From: Lophius americanus | Taxonomy: Eukaryota > Chordata > Actinopteri > Lophiiformes > Lophiidae | DNA length: 64,000 bases | NCBI GenBank assembly: GCA_037951165.1 | Contig: JBBDHG010000180.1 | Location: 999,001-1,063,000 of the forward strand | Direction of reading: 5' to 3' | Shown here: positions 44,711 to 58,376 of the stretch, one piece after another | Layout of the letters: the number at the start of each line of letters is the position of its first letter | How positions within the stretch are numbered: the first letter of the stretch is position 1 | Translations under genes and position numbers: made by a program | The notes under the pieces: model-generated | The model's database searches: none | What the model was told of the DNA's origin: nothing | Seen by the model: only the letters and a program-made list of their open reading frames with translations

Positions 44711-45974
44711 TCATCACCACAGTCTAATTGTGTCTAGCTCTTATGAACAACAACAGGATATCTGTTACGTTGACTTAAAGAGCGCAGCAAACTTGTTAAG
44801 CAAGTGTTGAAATGTTGTCTCTGGTGACAGAGTCATGAACAGTGATTACATATGAATGGAAAGAGTGATGTCATCTGTTATTGCAAACAGAAACTGGGGG
44901 GAAATAAAGGTACTTTTTCTGAACATAATGCCGAAACATCGCAAATATGGACTCGTACTTTTGCGTTTTTGCATGGTTGTTGTATATTCAAATAGTTCCG
45001 AGTGACTACCGAATAGTATTTTTGCTTGAAATCTGAGCCGGATCTTGTACAAATTGCACTTAATTTTCATGATACCGTTGAGGAAAAGTTATCTAGTATC
45101 TAAATCCTCAACAATTAATAAAATGTATGAAACATCTTGCAGATAAACTGAAAACCCAAATAGTTACGATGATAAAAGTTGTAAACTCACCCTTTCTCAG
45201 ATTCAACACTTAGCTTGGTGCCAGTTCAGTTTGTTGACGCTACTTATTCTATTGTTATGCTGAATTTTAGCCTCTTTTGTTGCTCCTTGAATTAAGATAC
45301 AATACTTGCAGCAACATTCCCCTTTCACTCCCGTGCTTTCTCTCTCCTGCTGTACTACACAGTCACGTCTTGTAAAATCCTGATTCGAATGGTATGAAGA
45401 ACCTGTTGAGCACAAATACAGATCCGGCTCTGGATAACATTGCAGACATACGTCCCTGCTAAGTTAAAAATACTGGCAACGTCAACCAACCCAGACCCAT
45501 TCTGACTTCCGCGGATACTCTTCATGCCTGAATCCTTGATAAGTATCATACTGAGAATCCTTTTCACTGTGCAGAAGAAGTCAAAAGCCACCACCATGTG
45601 GTACGAGAAGCCAAGCCAAGGACAACAACTGAACTCTCTCAAGCTCTCGTTCGCTTTCTCCCGGGCTTTAATGAAAGAAAACAGGAGCCTTGGAAGAAGG
45701 ACAACCTTCTGTTCCCCATCATAGGAAAACATAGTGACTGGAAAAGACATTTAAAAGGGAAATTGTTTTGGGAAAAGAGGGAGGGGGAGGAGGGATCCAA
45801 ATTCTACCCTCACACAGCTGCGCATACACAAACACGCAGGCTGGAGAATAACCATCAAGGGATAAGCTTCCACGCACAAAGTTAGGGCCAAGGAATCCAA
45901 CCTGAGCCCTGCTGCTCTACAGGAAGAGATCCTGTATGGGATGGCAGTGAGGCGTACCAGCCAGACAGAGCTAT

Positions 45975-45979
<5 letters not shown>

Positions 45980-46026
<47 letters not shown>
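45980..46026. repeat. (GT)n microsatellite
   Basis: Uninterrupted GT, about 47 bases. Confidence 0.97.
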
Positions 46027-46028
<2 letters not shown>

Positions 46029-46829
46029 TGTGGGTGCGTGTGAGTTTCATCTGTTATACAAGCTGTCACATGGCAGCAAAAGACAAGGGGAGAAACTGAG
46101 GATTAACAACCACTGGCAGAGTGGTGCTTGATTTTCTATGGATGCCGTTGCGGCTTTGTGACACCTCACTTCTGGGTGTACGCAGACAGGGGGGGGGGAA
46201 GCTTCTATGAGAGCCAGAGGAATTTCCACCATAATAAATTATCCAGTTTTAAGTCAGAAGAATCCCAACTTTCTCCAAGCAGTCATGCTGGTGTGCTGCA
46301 CTCCAGGAGGCACGAAGATGATTAGTGCCGTTATATGGAAGGAGTTTAACATGAGGAAAATGATGACTGGGTTTATTACAGACATTTGAATTTGTTTTCT
46401 TGGTTTGCAGAGATGGTTTTTTGGGCAACATAAAGCTTTTGGATTGCTCTCTTTGAATTTTGTGGGGATCTTCTTAGGCAGAGAAATCATGAAGGCATGC
46501 ACCAGTACATCATTTTTGGTTCTGCAGGTAGCAAACATGACACGAAGACCTTATGCTCAGCTAGGAAGACAGATGGACCATGTTTAGACGAGGGTTTGTG
46601 GCCGATCGCATTACGAGCGGAGAGCGAGGCACGCCGCCGTTTACACCTGTGTCTATCATGCTGCTCCACATGTGACCACTTGTGTTCAGATTTCGTTGCG
46701 GCCTACGTCACTTCCAAAACAAGCTCAGAGGGCGTCGCCCGTTGTCACCAGTCAAGTCAGTCAAACGCCAGATTTGTTTAGCTGGCTAGCATGGGCTAGC
46801 TGTCAACCATAAGATTTCTCTAGAGCTAG

Positions 46830-47165
46830 ACCTCAAATCAATATCACGATTAATTGAACTTTTTACTATGATTCCGATTAATAAATGAATAATTAGTAAA
46901 TAAATGAACGATTATTTTATGAGTTGCCGACTGCTCACTTGTCAGTCCATTGAGCTCTGCAGCTTGGCCACAAAGTTCTGTTCCATGAGGCGTCACGCAT
47001 AAAAGTATATTTCTCAGGTCGTGTGCAATCATTTCTGAAGCGCCAAAATGTAACCGAACAACGGAGACGAGATTTTCAACCTCAGATCGACATGGGAAAG
47101 ATCATGTCGGTCTGAGGTTGAAAATTTCGGTTTTGATTAATTTTCGATTATCTAACAAGTCCTAT
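46830..47165. repeat. hAT-like MITE with an internal hairpin
   Basis: ATCAATATCACGATTAATTGAACTTTTTACTATGATTCCGATTAATAAATGA on the left and GGTTTTGATTAATTTTCGATTATC on the right resemble a common fish MITE. The right third contains a long hairpin (47068-47129). Confidence 0.5.
47068..47129. other. Long inverted repeat (27-bp arms, 8-nt loop)
   Basis: The core arms 47072-47094 and 47103-47125 match at 22 of 23 positions, the exception being a T:G wobble. Four more pairs extend outward, one of them also a T:G wobble. The loop is GGAAAGAT. Confidence 0.85.
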
Positions 47166-47941
47166 GGAGAAATAATATACATAAACAAACTATTAGAACA
47201 GTTGGGACTGAAAGGACAAAGTCATTTGCTACTTATATGGGCACCAAAATGCAAAAAAGCCATTTTCTGAAATCGGTAGCGTGGTAACCGTCCACCTATG
47301 ATCCATAAAATGATTTATTCTGGCTTACAATCACTCTTGGTGGCCTGGTGGAAATGGTGAAGGTTCAAGAATGATTACTACCTTCAGGTTTTAAATCAAA
47401 CAGAAATACATGCTTTATCTTTTTTCGACAGATTTGAGGAAATAATTTGACTTACAAGCATCTGAGAAGCTTGACATATACTATAATATCACCAGAGGTA
47501 TGTGGCCACGGCTTGAGTTGACCTTTTAATCACCATAAGACGTACGTGCATACGCAGAAAAATGTGAATAAGTAACATATTTACACCAATTATTCAAATA
47601 AAATACACAAACTTTGAGCTGGTCATTATAAAAACAGTGAAACAATGAACATGGATGCACCATATTATATAGAATCAACTGACCATGTAGTGTCCTCACC
47701 GGAGGGCGATTGGGATGATGATGGTGGTGGAAGAAATGGGGGAGGGGTAAAGAAGGCTAGGGGACAGCTTCCAAGAGAGTGAGCAGAAGATAAAGATGGA
47801 AACAGGGGTGGGAGGTCATCATGATTCAAAGAGGCCATAACAAGGGAACCAACAGAAAAAACATCATGAAAATAGAGACACGTGAAGAGGAAAGACAGGA
47901 AGGAACTCAGAATGTGCAGATTGTCACACACACATAAACAA

Positions 47942-47947
<6 letters not shown>

Positions 47948-47997
<50 letters not shown>
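47948..47997. repeat. (AC)25 microsatellite
   Basis: Uninterrupted AC, about 50 bases. Confidence 0.97.
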
Positions 47998-48001
<4 letters not shown>

Positions 48002-48350
48002 CCCCAGGCAGGGTTGGTGAATTAGAAGTCCCTACAGGCTGCAGTGAAAGAGAGATTCCACACTAATTGACATAATGCAGCACACACACAAACACACACG
48101 CACACACAGTAAATTAGACACATCATTACAACTAAAGACCCTTATAAGGGCCAGCTCATCTGGGAAGTGTGTGTGTGAGTGTGTGTGTTTTCTGTGTGTG
48201 TGTGTTTGTCATTTTACATTTAAAGGACATCCAGCCCTGCTATATTTTACAAATCACTGTCCATCTCTGCACGTGTGTCTACCTCCGAGTATATCAGTGA
48301 GCTAATACGAGCATGGAAACAGGTGCTCCTAATCAGGGGACATCATTCGT

Positions 48351-48364
48351 GTTGCCGTGGCAAC
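48351..48364. promoter_or_regulatory. Second RFX X-box GTTGCCGTGGCAAC
   Basis: Same consensus as the site at 43115 with the spacer GT instead of AT. The surrounding 100 bp are non-repetitive. Confidence 0.55.
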
Positions 48365-49117
48365 GCTGCCCATCCTTAGGGTTAATGGTTTTACAATGAG
48401 AAATTGATCTTCCCTTCCTAAACGGGGAAATTGAAACTGCATAATTTAGCAAGGCTTTGCCATTTTTCTCCTTCCTTACATTCCTCTTTATCTCATATTA
48501 CAGATATATGCATTACATCTTCATCCACACACCGGACCACGCTCCATCGATCTCTCACTGGGGACAAATATATGAAGTGTTTTCCCCTGCAGCAGATAAA
48601 TGTTTCACTCCAGGAAGATTCAAAGAGATGTAACCATGCAGCCGAGCATCATTCACTGCAGAATGTTTGCCCTCCCACTCCCCTTTTCCACTCCCCTGGT
48701 GTCCAGTCATTGAACTCTGATTAATCTTGTCCACATTTTACAGGACAGCGGGGCGGTCATGTGATTAAATGGAGACTCTGGTTTCAAGAAATCAACCTCA
48801 TCTCCTCTTGAGTTCCTCCCTCCTGCAGGGTAACAGAAGTAGCAACATGTGTCTTCTATCTGATATTTCTGTTCTGTCTTGAGTCATTACGGACGACAGA
48901 GGCTCTATTTAAACTATGTCTGTGCCTGTTAGTTGCATCTGCCTCTACTTAATGTCACACAGCTCCAAACGTCAAAATAATTTCCTGCCCTCCCTTGTAT
49001 TTCTGAGCGACATTGATGAGTGTGAAGGCCTGCAGATCATTTTGTGCAAAGATACCTCTGAGTGAGAGACTACTGGGTTTCAACAAGGTCTACGCTTTCC
49101 TCCGCTACAGCAAGCGT

Positions 49118-49765
49118 AGAGCCAGGAAAAGCCCCCAATCCCCTGCATTTCACAGGCTATTCCCAAGATTGAATTCCTCAAATTATATATGTGATGTTAT
49201 GTCCATAAAATGTATTTTTTTTTGTTAAAAAGCTCCCCCTAGTGAGTTAAATTGAATTGTTAAAATAAAATATGTTATATACAAGCTAGATTGTGTCGAA
49301 CTGAGGAATATGTATCCGAAAACAGTCTTTTTCGGAAAAAGAGCTCCCCTGGTGAGTAAACTATGGAACTGCAAGAGTAAAATATGATATAAAATTATAG
49401 ATCTCCAAAAGTCGGTTCATAAGCACCAAATTTGGACTAATGCAGACCAAATGTTAGGACGTTTTATCAGGAAGATCGTGTTTTTGAGAAAGAACTCCTG
49501 TTAGTGAGCAAAATAGGATAAATAAAGCTAGATCAATTATATCTGAAAAACGTTAAGAGTTAAAATTCCCCCTTGTGTCGGAGTTATACGTTAGACCTTT
49601 CCCAAAATCAATCCGGTTCTTCCTCGAACCAAAGTGTATGTGGGTGTAAAATTAGAAAATGATGCATGAAAGAGTTTTTGAGTTATGGCGTTAATACGGA
49701 GGATCTGCTGCAGACGTGTTAGCGGCGATAACGTTTCCTTATGTGGCTTTTTGAAGATATAATTA
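49118..49765 (+). repeat. Family A repeat, copy 11 (forward)
   Basis: The left block AGGAAAAGCCCCCAATCCCCTGCATTTCACAGGC is at about 49120; units start near 49197, 49315 and 49465; the right block GTTCTTCCTCGAACC, ATGATGCATGAAAGAGTTTTTGAG and GGCGATAACGTTTCC follows. The terminal ACTTTTCGGGG is eroded to GGCTTTTTGAAGATATAATTA. Confidence 0.8.
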
Positions 49766-51105
49766 GATGAAGAAAAGCTGTGACTGAGTAAAACCTGGAT
49801 TTTGTTTGTTTCATTTATCCAACTACTGGTTGTAAAAAAATCAAGCTCTAAACTTCAGCCAATGTTCAAGGCTGCTGCTTTGCATATATACATCAGTAAA
49901 ACTCAAGCTCAGACCAGGTTTGACTGTGGGATAAAGTAACACTCTACAAAAAGAATCAATTTCAGTTCCACATTTCTCCTTCCCTCTCTTCTTTCGCCTT
50001 CACGGCAAGCCGATTTCTCGGGCCCGCTTCGTTCTCTTTGCATCTCTCTTGTGTAGACAGGATACTTCTTTTAATTTCAGTTCTATCACACACTCCCTGA
50101 AAAGGGGAAATGCGCCGCACTGCCCATGTTAAGAACCTCACCCATGAAGACAAACTGTCTGCAATTCCCACAATATGACAAGCAGTGAAAAAAAGGAGAC
50201 TTTCGTTTGTCATTATCCGGCTCCTGATGAAGCACTTTCTCCAATCCTCTCTCTGGAGAGGGGAAGTGCGTCCTGTCATCGACTCAAATTGATTGGCTCT
50301 GTGAAATAACTACTGCTCAGCTAATGATGTTCAAGAAAAAGACTTAACTTATTGTGCAGTGGAGCAAATTTGTCCGATTAAACAAACCAGCCAGGCGTGT
50401 CATCCAAATATGTAAATGGTTGAGTTTGAAAGTTGGATTTGTTGTAATGATTTCAGGGACTGTCACTCAAATTGTTAGTGACCTTTTCTGGAGATTTTAC
50501 TGGAGGGGATGTGTTGAAATGTTGAACTCTTGTAATTTGTAGACCAAGAGCATAAACATGGCTGCCAGTTGAGGATGCTAATAGAGGGTACCCATGTGAG
50601 AAAGTTTTACCCAAGTGAGAGATTGTAACCCTTGTTTTCAAAGTGGGGCTGGTTCGCCTTTATCCTGCTGCACCGTTCTCTAAAAAAACAATGGAGGTTT
50701 GACGGGGCGTCTGAGGTGTTCTACCTCGGAGGAGGCAGCAGAGGTAGTAATAGAGGTGAATCGGACATAGCGTAAAGACAGGATAGTGGAATAGCAACTA
50801 ATGATAAGAAGACTTTAAGACCAGAAGCGCAGGTCAACACGTGTGTAGACATCACACCAGACAATAGCAATGCTGTGTAGTATATCACGCCTCTTTTGTT
50901 TGTGGTATCCTGACTCACTGTTTAAAATGACACACCCGCTTGGCATTGTTCTGCCGTTGTTATGATCAGCGTTAACAAAGAAAAGTGTCAAAGAGACGGC
51001 TTACTTTTGCAGTGCTGTCGTGCGATCTCTGTCTAAAATAGCCTTGGGTGTGTGGCGCTCTCAAAATAAAGTGATATTTAACTTCAAAAGTAAAACTTTA
51101 ACCGC

Positions 51106-51122
51106 AGTCACACGCACGCACG

Positions 51123-51183
<61 letters not shown>
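51106..51183. repeat. (ACGC)n/(AC)n compound microsatellite
   Basis: CACGCACGCACGCACG followed by about 55 bases of AC. Confidence 0.96.
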
Positions 51184-51185
<2 letters not shown>

Positions 51186-53129
51186 GAGTGACAGCCTGCT
51201 TAAAACGCCCATCACTGTAAGCCTGAGATAAAGACTAGTATTAAAGTGAATGAGGAGCAGATACAATTACCTCATTACTCAGTGGCATTGGCCTTTAAGT
51301 GTTGAATAGCCGACAAGATAAAGGGATTATCAGGGTGCATGGGATAGGATGAATGGCGTTGTGTATGACCGTGTGTGTGAGAGAGAGAGAAGGCGAGAGA
51401 CAGAGAGAGGGAAAGGGGATGTAATTGATTCAAAAAGCAAATACCGGGAGACACACAATCCTCTCTCTTCCTCGTTCCTTCAACTAAACACACCTTTCCC
51501 ATAAAAGCAACATTAACATGCAATGACGTTTCTCTTTCTTCTTCCCGTTCCACACACACACACACAACTGTGGAATCTGGGCACCATTGTTACAGCAAAT
51601 CATTTATCTCCCCCCGTGACACCAGCCATTTGGACAAAAGGTGCGGGGCAATAAGGGGGTTTAATAGTAAGTGTGCGTCCGTACGCACGAGTGTGGGCAG
51701 TTAGCGTTGGTGAAATGGAAATGGGCTCCTTCTTTACGAGGCTCTAACCACAGCAGGGGAGGGTTTAAGGGACAACCCAGCCAGGATGAATGGCGCGGGG
51801 GGGGGGGGGGGACCCTTTGAACCCAATGTGGCGTCGGACTACAGCCCATTATGGCTGCTCTCCAGCGGGAACCCAAGTGTGGTGCTAATGAGAGTGTGTC
51901 TGTGTGTGTGTGTGAGGAGGGTTTAAGGAGAAGTAAGGTAGGACAGGGAAGAGTTAGGAGTGGAATGAGGTGGAGGCGTGACTTTTCGGTGGGAGCCATG
52001 CACGCAACATTCAGCTGATGCTCCTCTTCTCCTTCGTCCACAGCGTCACAATAATGACCCATTCTTTCCCTGCCCTCGTCATCTTCTGCCTCTCTACAAT
52101 TGTTCTCGTCTCCCTCCACCTCTCTCGCTTCATCCTTGTGCCCTCAAGCCCTCACTTCTCCCTTCACCTTCTGCCTGGTACCTCTCCACACCATAACATA
52201 TTCCACATGTCTGCTCGCCAGTTAAGATATGGTAAAATATGGAGGGGCTGCAGGGAGCAAAAGGGCGGCATATCTACAAATGGAACTAGGGGCTGGGGGT
52301 GGGGTGGACGGCTGCTGTGGCTGTGGGGGTTTCAGCCAAACACATATGGCAACCTTGAGTAAGAAATGGAATGGCTTAGGGCATAAGAACCCTCACTTCA
52401 GATTTCTGCTGAAATCTCTGTGCCTGAACAACACAGGAAGATTGGAGAAGGCCGACACGGCTCCAACCGCACCTTCCTCCGATTCCATTTGGTTTGTTAT
52501 TTCACGAGCCGAAGGACTATTCCATATTTCTTGGCAGTAAGTCAGATGAAGTGCAGAGATGCAGTGATGAAGAGACGCTCCATCACAGAGGAGAAATAAA
52601 AAACCTGCAGTCACTTTGGAAGGAATGTTTTTGTTATCCCCCCACCCCTTTCTTAAAAGGAGGAGTACATTTTTTCTTTAAAAAAAAGCTCATTATTTTG
52701 TTTGCCAAGGGTAATTTCTTCTTCTTTTTTTAAAAAAAAACATGCAATTTTTGCTTTTCGGCATGGAAAATACGAAGCTAAAGTCAGCAGCTGGTTAGAA
52801 GGTAACAAATCCATCATTTTGTCATTTATGGTCTCTTTCTTGGCCAAGAACATTTTACCTCCTCCCTAGTTACTGCAAGTTGGCGAGGTGGAAAAAGTTG
52901 ATACACACCCCTCAAACATCACAATGTCATCTTCACCCCTGTGTGATTCCTAACCCTAATCTGTCACATTTTTTAGTCCAGTATGTTAATGTCGTTTGTG
53001 TAAAGCTGGGAAGAAAAACAGAAGATATTCAGCACTGGTACATGAAACGTTATTTAACATGGTAAATAAAGGGTTGGGGTTCATGGTGGTATAACCCAAG
53101 AGGGTTCAAAAAGACATAACTTGTTAACT

Positions 53130-53195
53130 GACAGCTGGGATAGGCTCCAGCGACCCCGATCTGGTTAATCGGTTACAGATAATGAATGATTGGTG
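53130..53195 (+). repeat. Fragment of a widespread fish SINE/LINE tail (GCTGGGATAGGCTCCAGC type)
   Basis: AGCTGGGATAGGCTCCAGCG followed by ACCCC, then GGTTAATCGGTTACAGATAATGAATGAT, is the eroded form of the tail shared by several fish SINEs and LINEs (intact forms end in GGATAAGCGGTTACAGAAAATGGATGG). Confidence 0.75.
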
Positions 53196-55384
53196 AACTT
53201 TGGCAGTGTTGGAAGGAAGGCTCGTTAGACAATTCCGGTAAAATTTTTCAGGCCCCATTAGAAACCCTGTTCAAAGGTTGCTCCTTTTAGCACCTAACAA
53301 TCTTTTATTATTCCTCCTCTGAGCCAGCAGGGAAAGCAGTGACAGCACAGAATCGCGACACGTTGTGACATGTTGCATGTCCTACCAGTCACATGGTTAT
53401 TTTTGCAGCTCTGTTAGGAGCAGTTAGCAGCTAACTCCAAGAGGAAGAAAAATCAATAGTTGAATAAATCGATGTGGGAGAGGGTGCAAGGACAGGGAGC
53501 TCCTCACCTTCGAAGCAGAGAAACCGAGAGCTGTCATCTGACTTTCTCTGTTACATCACGACTTATTACAAATAATTTCATGTGCACTATGTAAAATCTC
53601 ACACAACATACTAATCTTAAAGCTACAGGGTTTAACTGTGTGCATCGAACTTATGGGCAATTCCTGTAGGAGCGTTTTTCAAGCTAACTGGCTAACTGGC
53701 TAGTGGTGGCTTAATCTTGACCGTACAGATATGATTGGTATCTTTTCTCATCTCTGCAAACTAACAAATTTCTCAAAATGTCAATGTTCTTTAAAATTCC
53801 CGCGGGGGTGACCCACTATTCTCACTATTCACCACAATCATCACCTGTTGTTTGTCAGTGACGACTACCTGAGGAGCGGAAAAACTGCATCGTCACACAG
53901 ATAAACCTCCCCTATCCACAATTAATATCTTCATCCAACAGTTTCATGATATACAAACACACATGCTGTTAATAAACATATAATGTGACAGAATATTTAC
54001 TTAAAGCAACAGTGGCCGCAACAGCCCTTCTCAAATCCGTTGATGGGGGCGGCTAAGTGTCTCCCGAGGGAGAGCTGAAAGCCAAATGAACCGACTGAAT
54101 GTGCATCAGAGCAGCAAATAGGATGCCTGCTGGTGGTGGACAAGCTGCTGTCAGTCAAATGCATGCACACATGGGAATTTAGACTCAAAAATACATCAAG
54201 GAGCACAAACACAGGCTGATTTGAATACAGATAAAGTATTTATCAGGTGACTAACATCATAGAGAGGTTGATAGAGGGGGGCGAAAGAGAAGAGGAAGAG
54301 TACTATAAAGCAGTCGGTATGCAGTCATCCGGGTCAGAGGAAAACTTTGAGTCTTTCAAGGAAGTTGAGGTGACCAGCGGTTAATCCATCCTGACAGTGT
54401 GGGTGGATAATTTGGCTTTGTGTGCGGAGGAAAGCAGAGGGTAGAGAGTGATGACATCACTGAAAGCACTCACAGAGTCAGCAGGGGGGTTTGTTTTTCT
54501 AGGAATATTGAGCATGAGGGAGCGCTACAGTGCTTCAGAAGATTTGAGGTGAAGAAGGACGATTCTGAAGGTACCTAGAGGGGGGGAAATTGTTGTCTTT
54601 TCTTTTGTATCTTTGTGTTTTCATCCTATTATGATGTCGTGTCTTGGTCTTGCTTTTAGTAATATATTTATCGGCTCTGTAACAGAAGGAAAATCTTGAT
54701 TTTCTTCCGCCCCACACAGTCCTTGGCTTTCATTTAGTTTGAGCTGCAGGTGAAAAGTGGCGTGACGTGAGAATCCTTGTTTTGAAAGAAGAGGTCACAC
54801 ATTAACATGATAGCTCCAACTTTCTGATGAAAACACCAGCAGGAATTTGGAGCTACATGAAATCAAAGCTATTTGCTGTGAATTGAAAATCTTATAGTTA
54901 TTATACCATTAATTACTTTGACATTCCTTCGGATAAAAGACCCTTTTAGGAAAACTGCATGTAGGTGAATATCATATTGCATGGCATGTATGCATTTTTA
55001 TGGAGCTTCTGTTATTTCATTAATGATTTTTAGTCTAATTTGCATCAAATAATTCCGATTTCGTCTTTTTTCTTTAATATGTACATTTCCTGCATCTCTT
55101 TGTTATACTATCATGAGCTGATCATCATTTGCTTTTGAAACGAAGAATAAATGCAATTTTGAAGATGACGCTTAGGTAAATCTAACATTTTATACACTAA
55201 ACAATGCACGGAAAAATAAGCAAAATAATTGCCAGATTAGAGAGTATAAATAGTTAAATAAATAGCTGTTTTTTTTTGTACGAAGCTGAGTCTCTACACT
55301 TTTACAAATATACTAATTTTGAGTATGGTTAGCACATAGGATTGTAAAAGGGATGATTATCATGTTTGCTAATGCATGAAATAT

Positions 55385-56165
55385 TATTATACCCACAAAA
55401 AGTCTGGGATATTATAGAATCATCATCATACGCCCGAATCTGACGCAGATCCTTTGTCTTAACACAAACTCAAAAACTATTTCAATGATCATTTTCTAAT
55501 TCTATACCCCCATAAACCTATGAGTGAAGAAGAACTGCCTTCATTTTGGTAAAGGTCAGTTGAATATTTCTGCCACTAGGCAGAGCTTTATCTCCAAAAG
55601 ATTTCTAGTCATAATTTCTCAACAGTTGGTTCAATGTGTTGCATATGAAGCAGATCAAAGAGATGTATTTTGTACATATCATAGTTTATTCTAAAAGCTC
55701 ATATTTTATTCACTAAGTCTTAGAAACTCTTTGAAATATACAGTTTTTTGGACAGATCTTTACGCCGGGCCGATTTAGTCTAAATTTATCTCATAAGAAC
55801 CGCCAAAAATGAGTTCTTGCATATGTCACATTTTATTGTCGTTGTTCATATTTCACTCACTGGGGAGGATTTTTTCTGCAAAAAAACACCCAAAACTCAT
55901 GCGAACTGATACAAGGAAAACTATTTTGTTTTATGACAGAGCTCAGAAAAAAATAGTTTACTGTATTTAATTTTCATGATTGAGTCACTAGGGGATCTGA
56001 TCTTACAGCATAATAGTTATAATTAGGTTGAGTAAATAACATGGACTGTTCGAGATTATTAAGGAGTCACATTTAATTTGAGGACTTCAATCAGGGGGAC
56101 GGCTTGCACAACGCATAGGATATGGGGCTTTTTAGAGATGAACCCTTGCTTCTGGGTAAGACGGC
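55385..56165 (-). repeat. Family A repeat, copy 12 (reverse, near full length)
   Basis: It opens AAAAGTCTGGGATATTATAGAATCATC, then ACGCAGATCCTTTGTC, CCATAAACCTATGAGTGAAGAAGAACTGCC, TGCCACTAGGCAGAGC and repeated inner units to about 56040, and ends TTTGAGGACTTCAATCAGGGGGA...GGGGCTTTTTAGAGATG, the reversed left terminus. Length is about 780 bp. Confidence 0.8.
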
Positions 56166-56362
56166 GTAAGCCTGGTTTTGTTTAAGCCATCGGTGCAAAA
56201 AATCTGCTTTGGTCCCTTCTAACGTAAATAATGGATCTAATCCCACTAAAGCTGGCCAGTTAAGCAGCTTTCAGGCTGTATGTACAAAAATCACCACTCT
56301 GAAGGGCAGTTACAACATGCAATTTATCATTTAATCTGGAGGTCTCCTAGGTTCCTGCAACA

Positions 56363-56467
<105 letters not shown>

Positions 56468-57374
56468 CAGAATGACCCCTAATATTAAGAGCCATTACAT
56501 CGCAGCAAACATAAATTAGCTCTTAAAGCTCCTGACCGCACACTCATGCTGGCCATTAGCAAAGCCCTCGATACTTAACGCATTCTGCACAACTCACTCA
56601 CACCGGCGCAATGGTCTGAACCCTCGAGTGCTGCTGATGGGCATTTTTCAAACTAATATCACCTAAGGTGAAACGTGTATTACACTATATGACATCACAG
56701 AACTCATATAACAGTGATAACGACTCGGTCTGAGGGTCTGGTTATCGAGGAACTTTGTCTATCTGCATATCAACTACACTCAATCAGATGGCAGTAGAGG
56801 GGCGTAGAGGGAACGGATTTTTCCCAAAGGATAAGAGGGATGAAAAGACAGAAAGCGTTGTTTCTAAAAAACCCGATTTGTGATGTAAAACACATCTCGA
56901 CCTTTGAACGATCCGGTCTTTGCATCCAGCAGAACCCCAAAGACGACTTTGTGCAATTATAGTTTGTGAAGATTACAGGGAGATTGAAAAGGCAAACAGT
57001 TTACCGTCAATTGAGATGGCAAGGAGCACGAAATCCTCTCTTGAGGGGGAATCAACCGTGTGGACACAGCCAGAGAGGAAAATCGGTACTAAGCTGCTTG
57101 GGCCCAAACATGAAATCTGAAATCTCTTCATATCTGACAAATGCAATATTTCCTAGAAATACCCAACAACGTTTTGAAAAACTAATTTGATAATGCACCT
57201 ATTTTGCATTTAGGGGTGATTCATTCTCGATTTGAACCCCAGCAGGAGTTCACTCAGGGTTATAGAGTCCATGATATTGGGTGTGTATGTGAGGGAGTGA
57301 GTTTTGACCGGGGGTTAGCTCCAGTGTGAGGACAGTTGCCAGTTGCATTTGCGAGAGGCCTAAAAATACCCTTA

Positions 57375-57400
<26 letters not shown>
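57375..57400. repeat. (AC)13 microsatellite
   Basis: Uninterrupted AC, 26 bases. Confidence 0.95.
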
Positions 57401-57406
<6 letters not shown>

Positions 57407-57991
57407 ATAGAGACACGTGTACCTTCCTCGACCAATAAGCTAGTGATAGATGTGGAGCAGGATTCCCGTGAGTGGGAGGAATGTAAACAGGCAAACCCGG
57501 ACACACATTTCAACCGGAGTGCTTCATCAGAGGGCGTGAGACGACGGCCTCATCCATAGAGAGATGCCCCAGGGAGCAGGGCAGTTTGTTGGAACTGTCT
57601 TGATTTATCCCTGCTGTCCTTGCACAGTATCGTGCACCGTGAGAGGATCCAGAAAATGCAGCTGCATGCTGGGAAACATTTCAACCTTGGCCCTTTTTTT
57701 GTTTTGCGCCAAACATCCTGTGTACAAAGTCGTACAGAAAAGTGATGAAATGGAGAGAAACACTTGAAATACAGAAGAAAGAGGCATTTAGGCTACAGCT
57801 AACCAATGAGATGTCAAAAGAAAGACTGGAAACAGGTTTATATGCAATCTGTAAACAAACTTAGAAAATATTTTCATTCCAACGATGGAGAGGGTGATGA
57901 AGAAAAATCGCATAGCCCACCTATACAAATGGCTTCAAGGAGAAGGAAAAGGAGTCACGATGGAATCGAAACAGAAACAGTATGAATATCA

Positions 57992-58023
<32 letters not shown>
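57992..58023. repeat. (ATT)n microsatellite
   Basis: About 32 bases of ATT; shorter ATT runs occur at about 17026-17048 and 28616-28632. Confidence 0.95.
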
Positions 58024-58024
<1 letters not shown>

Positions 58025-58334
58025 TGATGAAATGCGGGAAAAGACAAGAATTTGAGTGGAAAACTAAATCTTGGGGTGAGACTTTTCTTTAGAACCAGCA
58101 TTCTCTAATCTGAAAATCTGATGTATCTACTTGAGGTGTTGCTGATGCTCCAAATAAGGACTGATGTTTTGTAGACCAACTTGGCACCTGTAATACAACA
58201 ACTGTCGAGGTTGGATAAAGACACTTAATCCACATGAGGAGGTTTCGGACTGATTCAGTTTATATGCAACTGGGCTCCTGCCTACAGATGTGACAGTGAA
58301 AGTTTATGCATTCATGTACAGTGAGGGCCCAGAA

Positions 58335-58376
58335 ATTTCTTCATCGGAACATTTCTCATCTTTCCGATGAAGAAAT
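58335..58376. other. Perfect 15-bp inverted repeat, 12-nt loop
   Basis: ATTTCTTCATCGGAA (58335-58349) and TTCCGATGAAGAAAT (58362-58376). Confidence 0.9.

Noticed and set aside
45598..45885. Plus frame starting MVREAKPRTTTELSQ, reminiscent of a Tc1 transposase
   Set aside because: Only the first residues resemble the helix-turn-helix region; the following sequence has none of the expected blocks.
53510..53545. Possible small minus exon ending TTCGAAG|gtgaggagc
   Set aside because: Good donor, but the acceptor has no pyrimidine tract and there is no link to a known exon.
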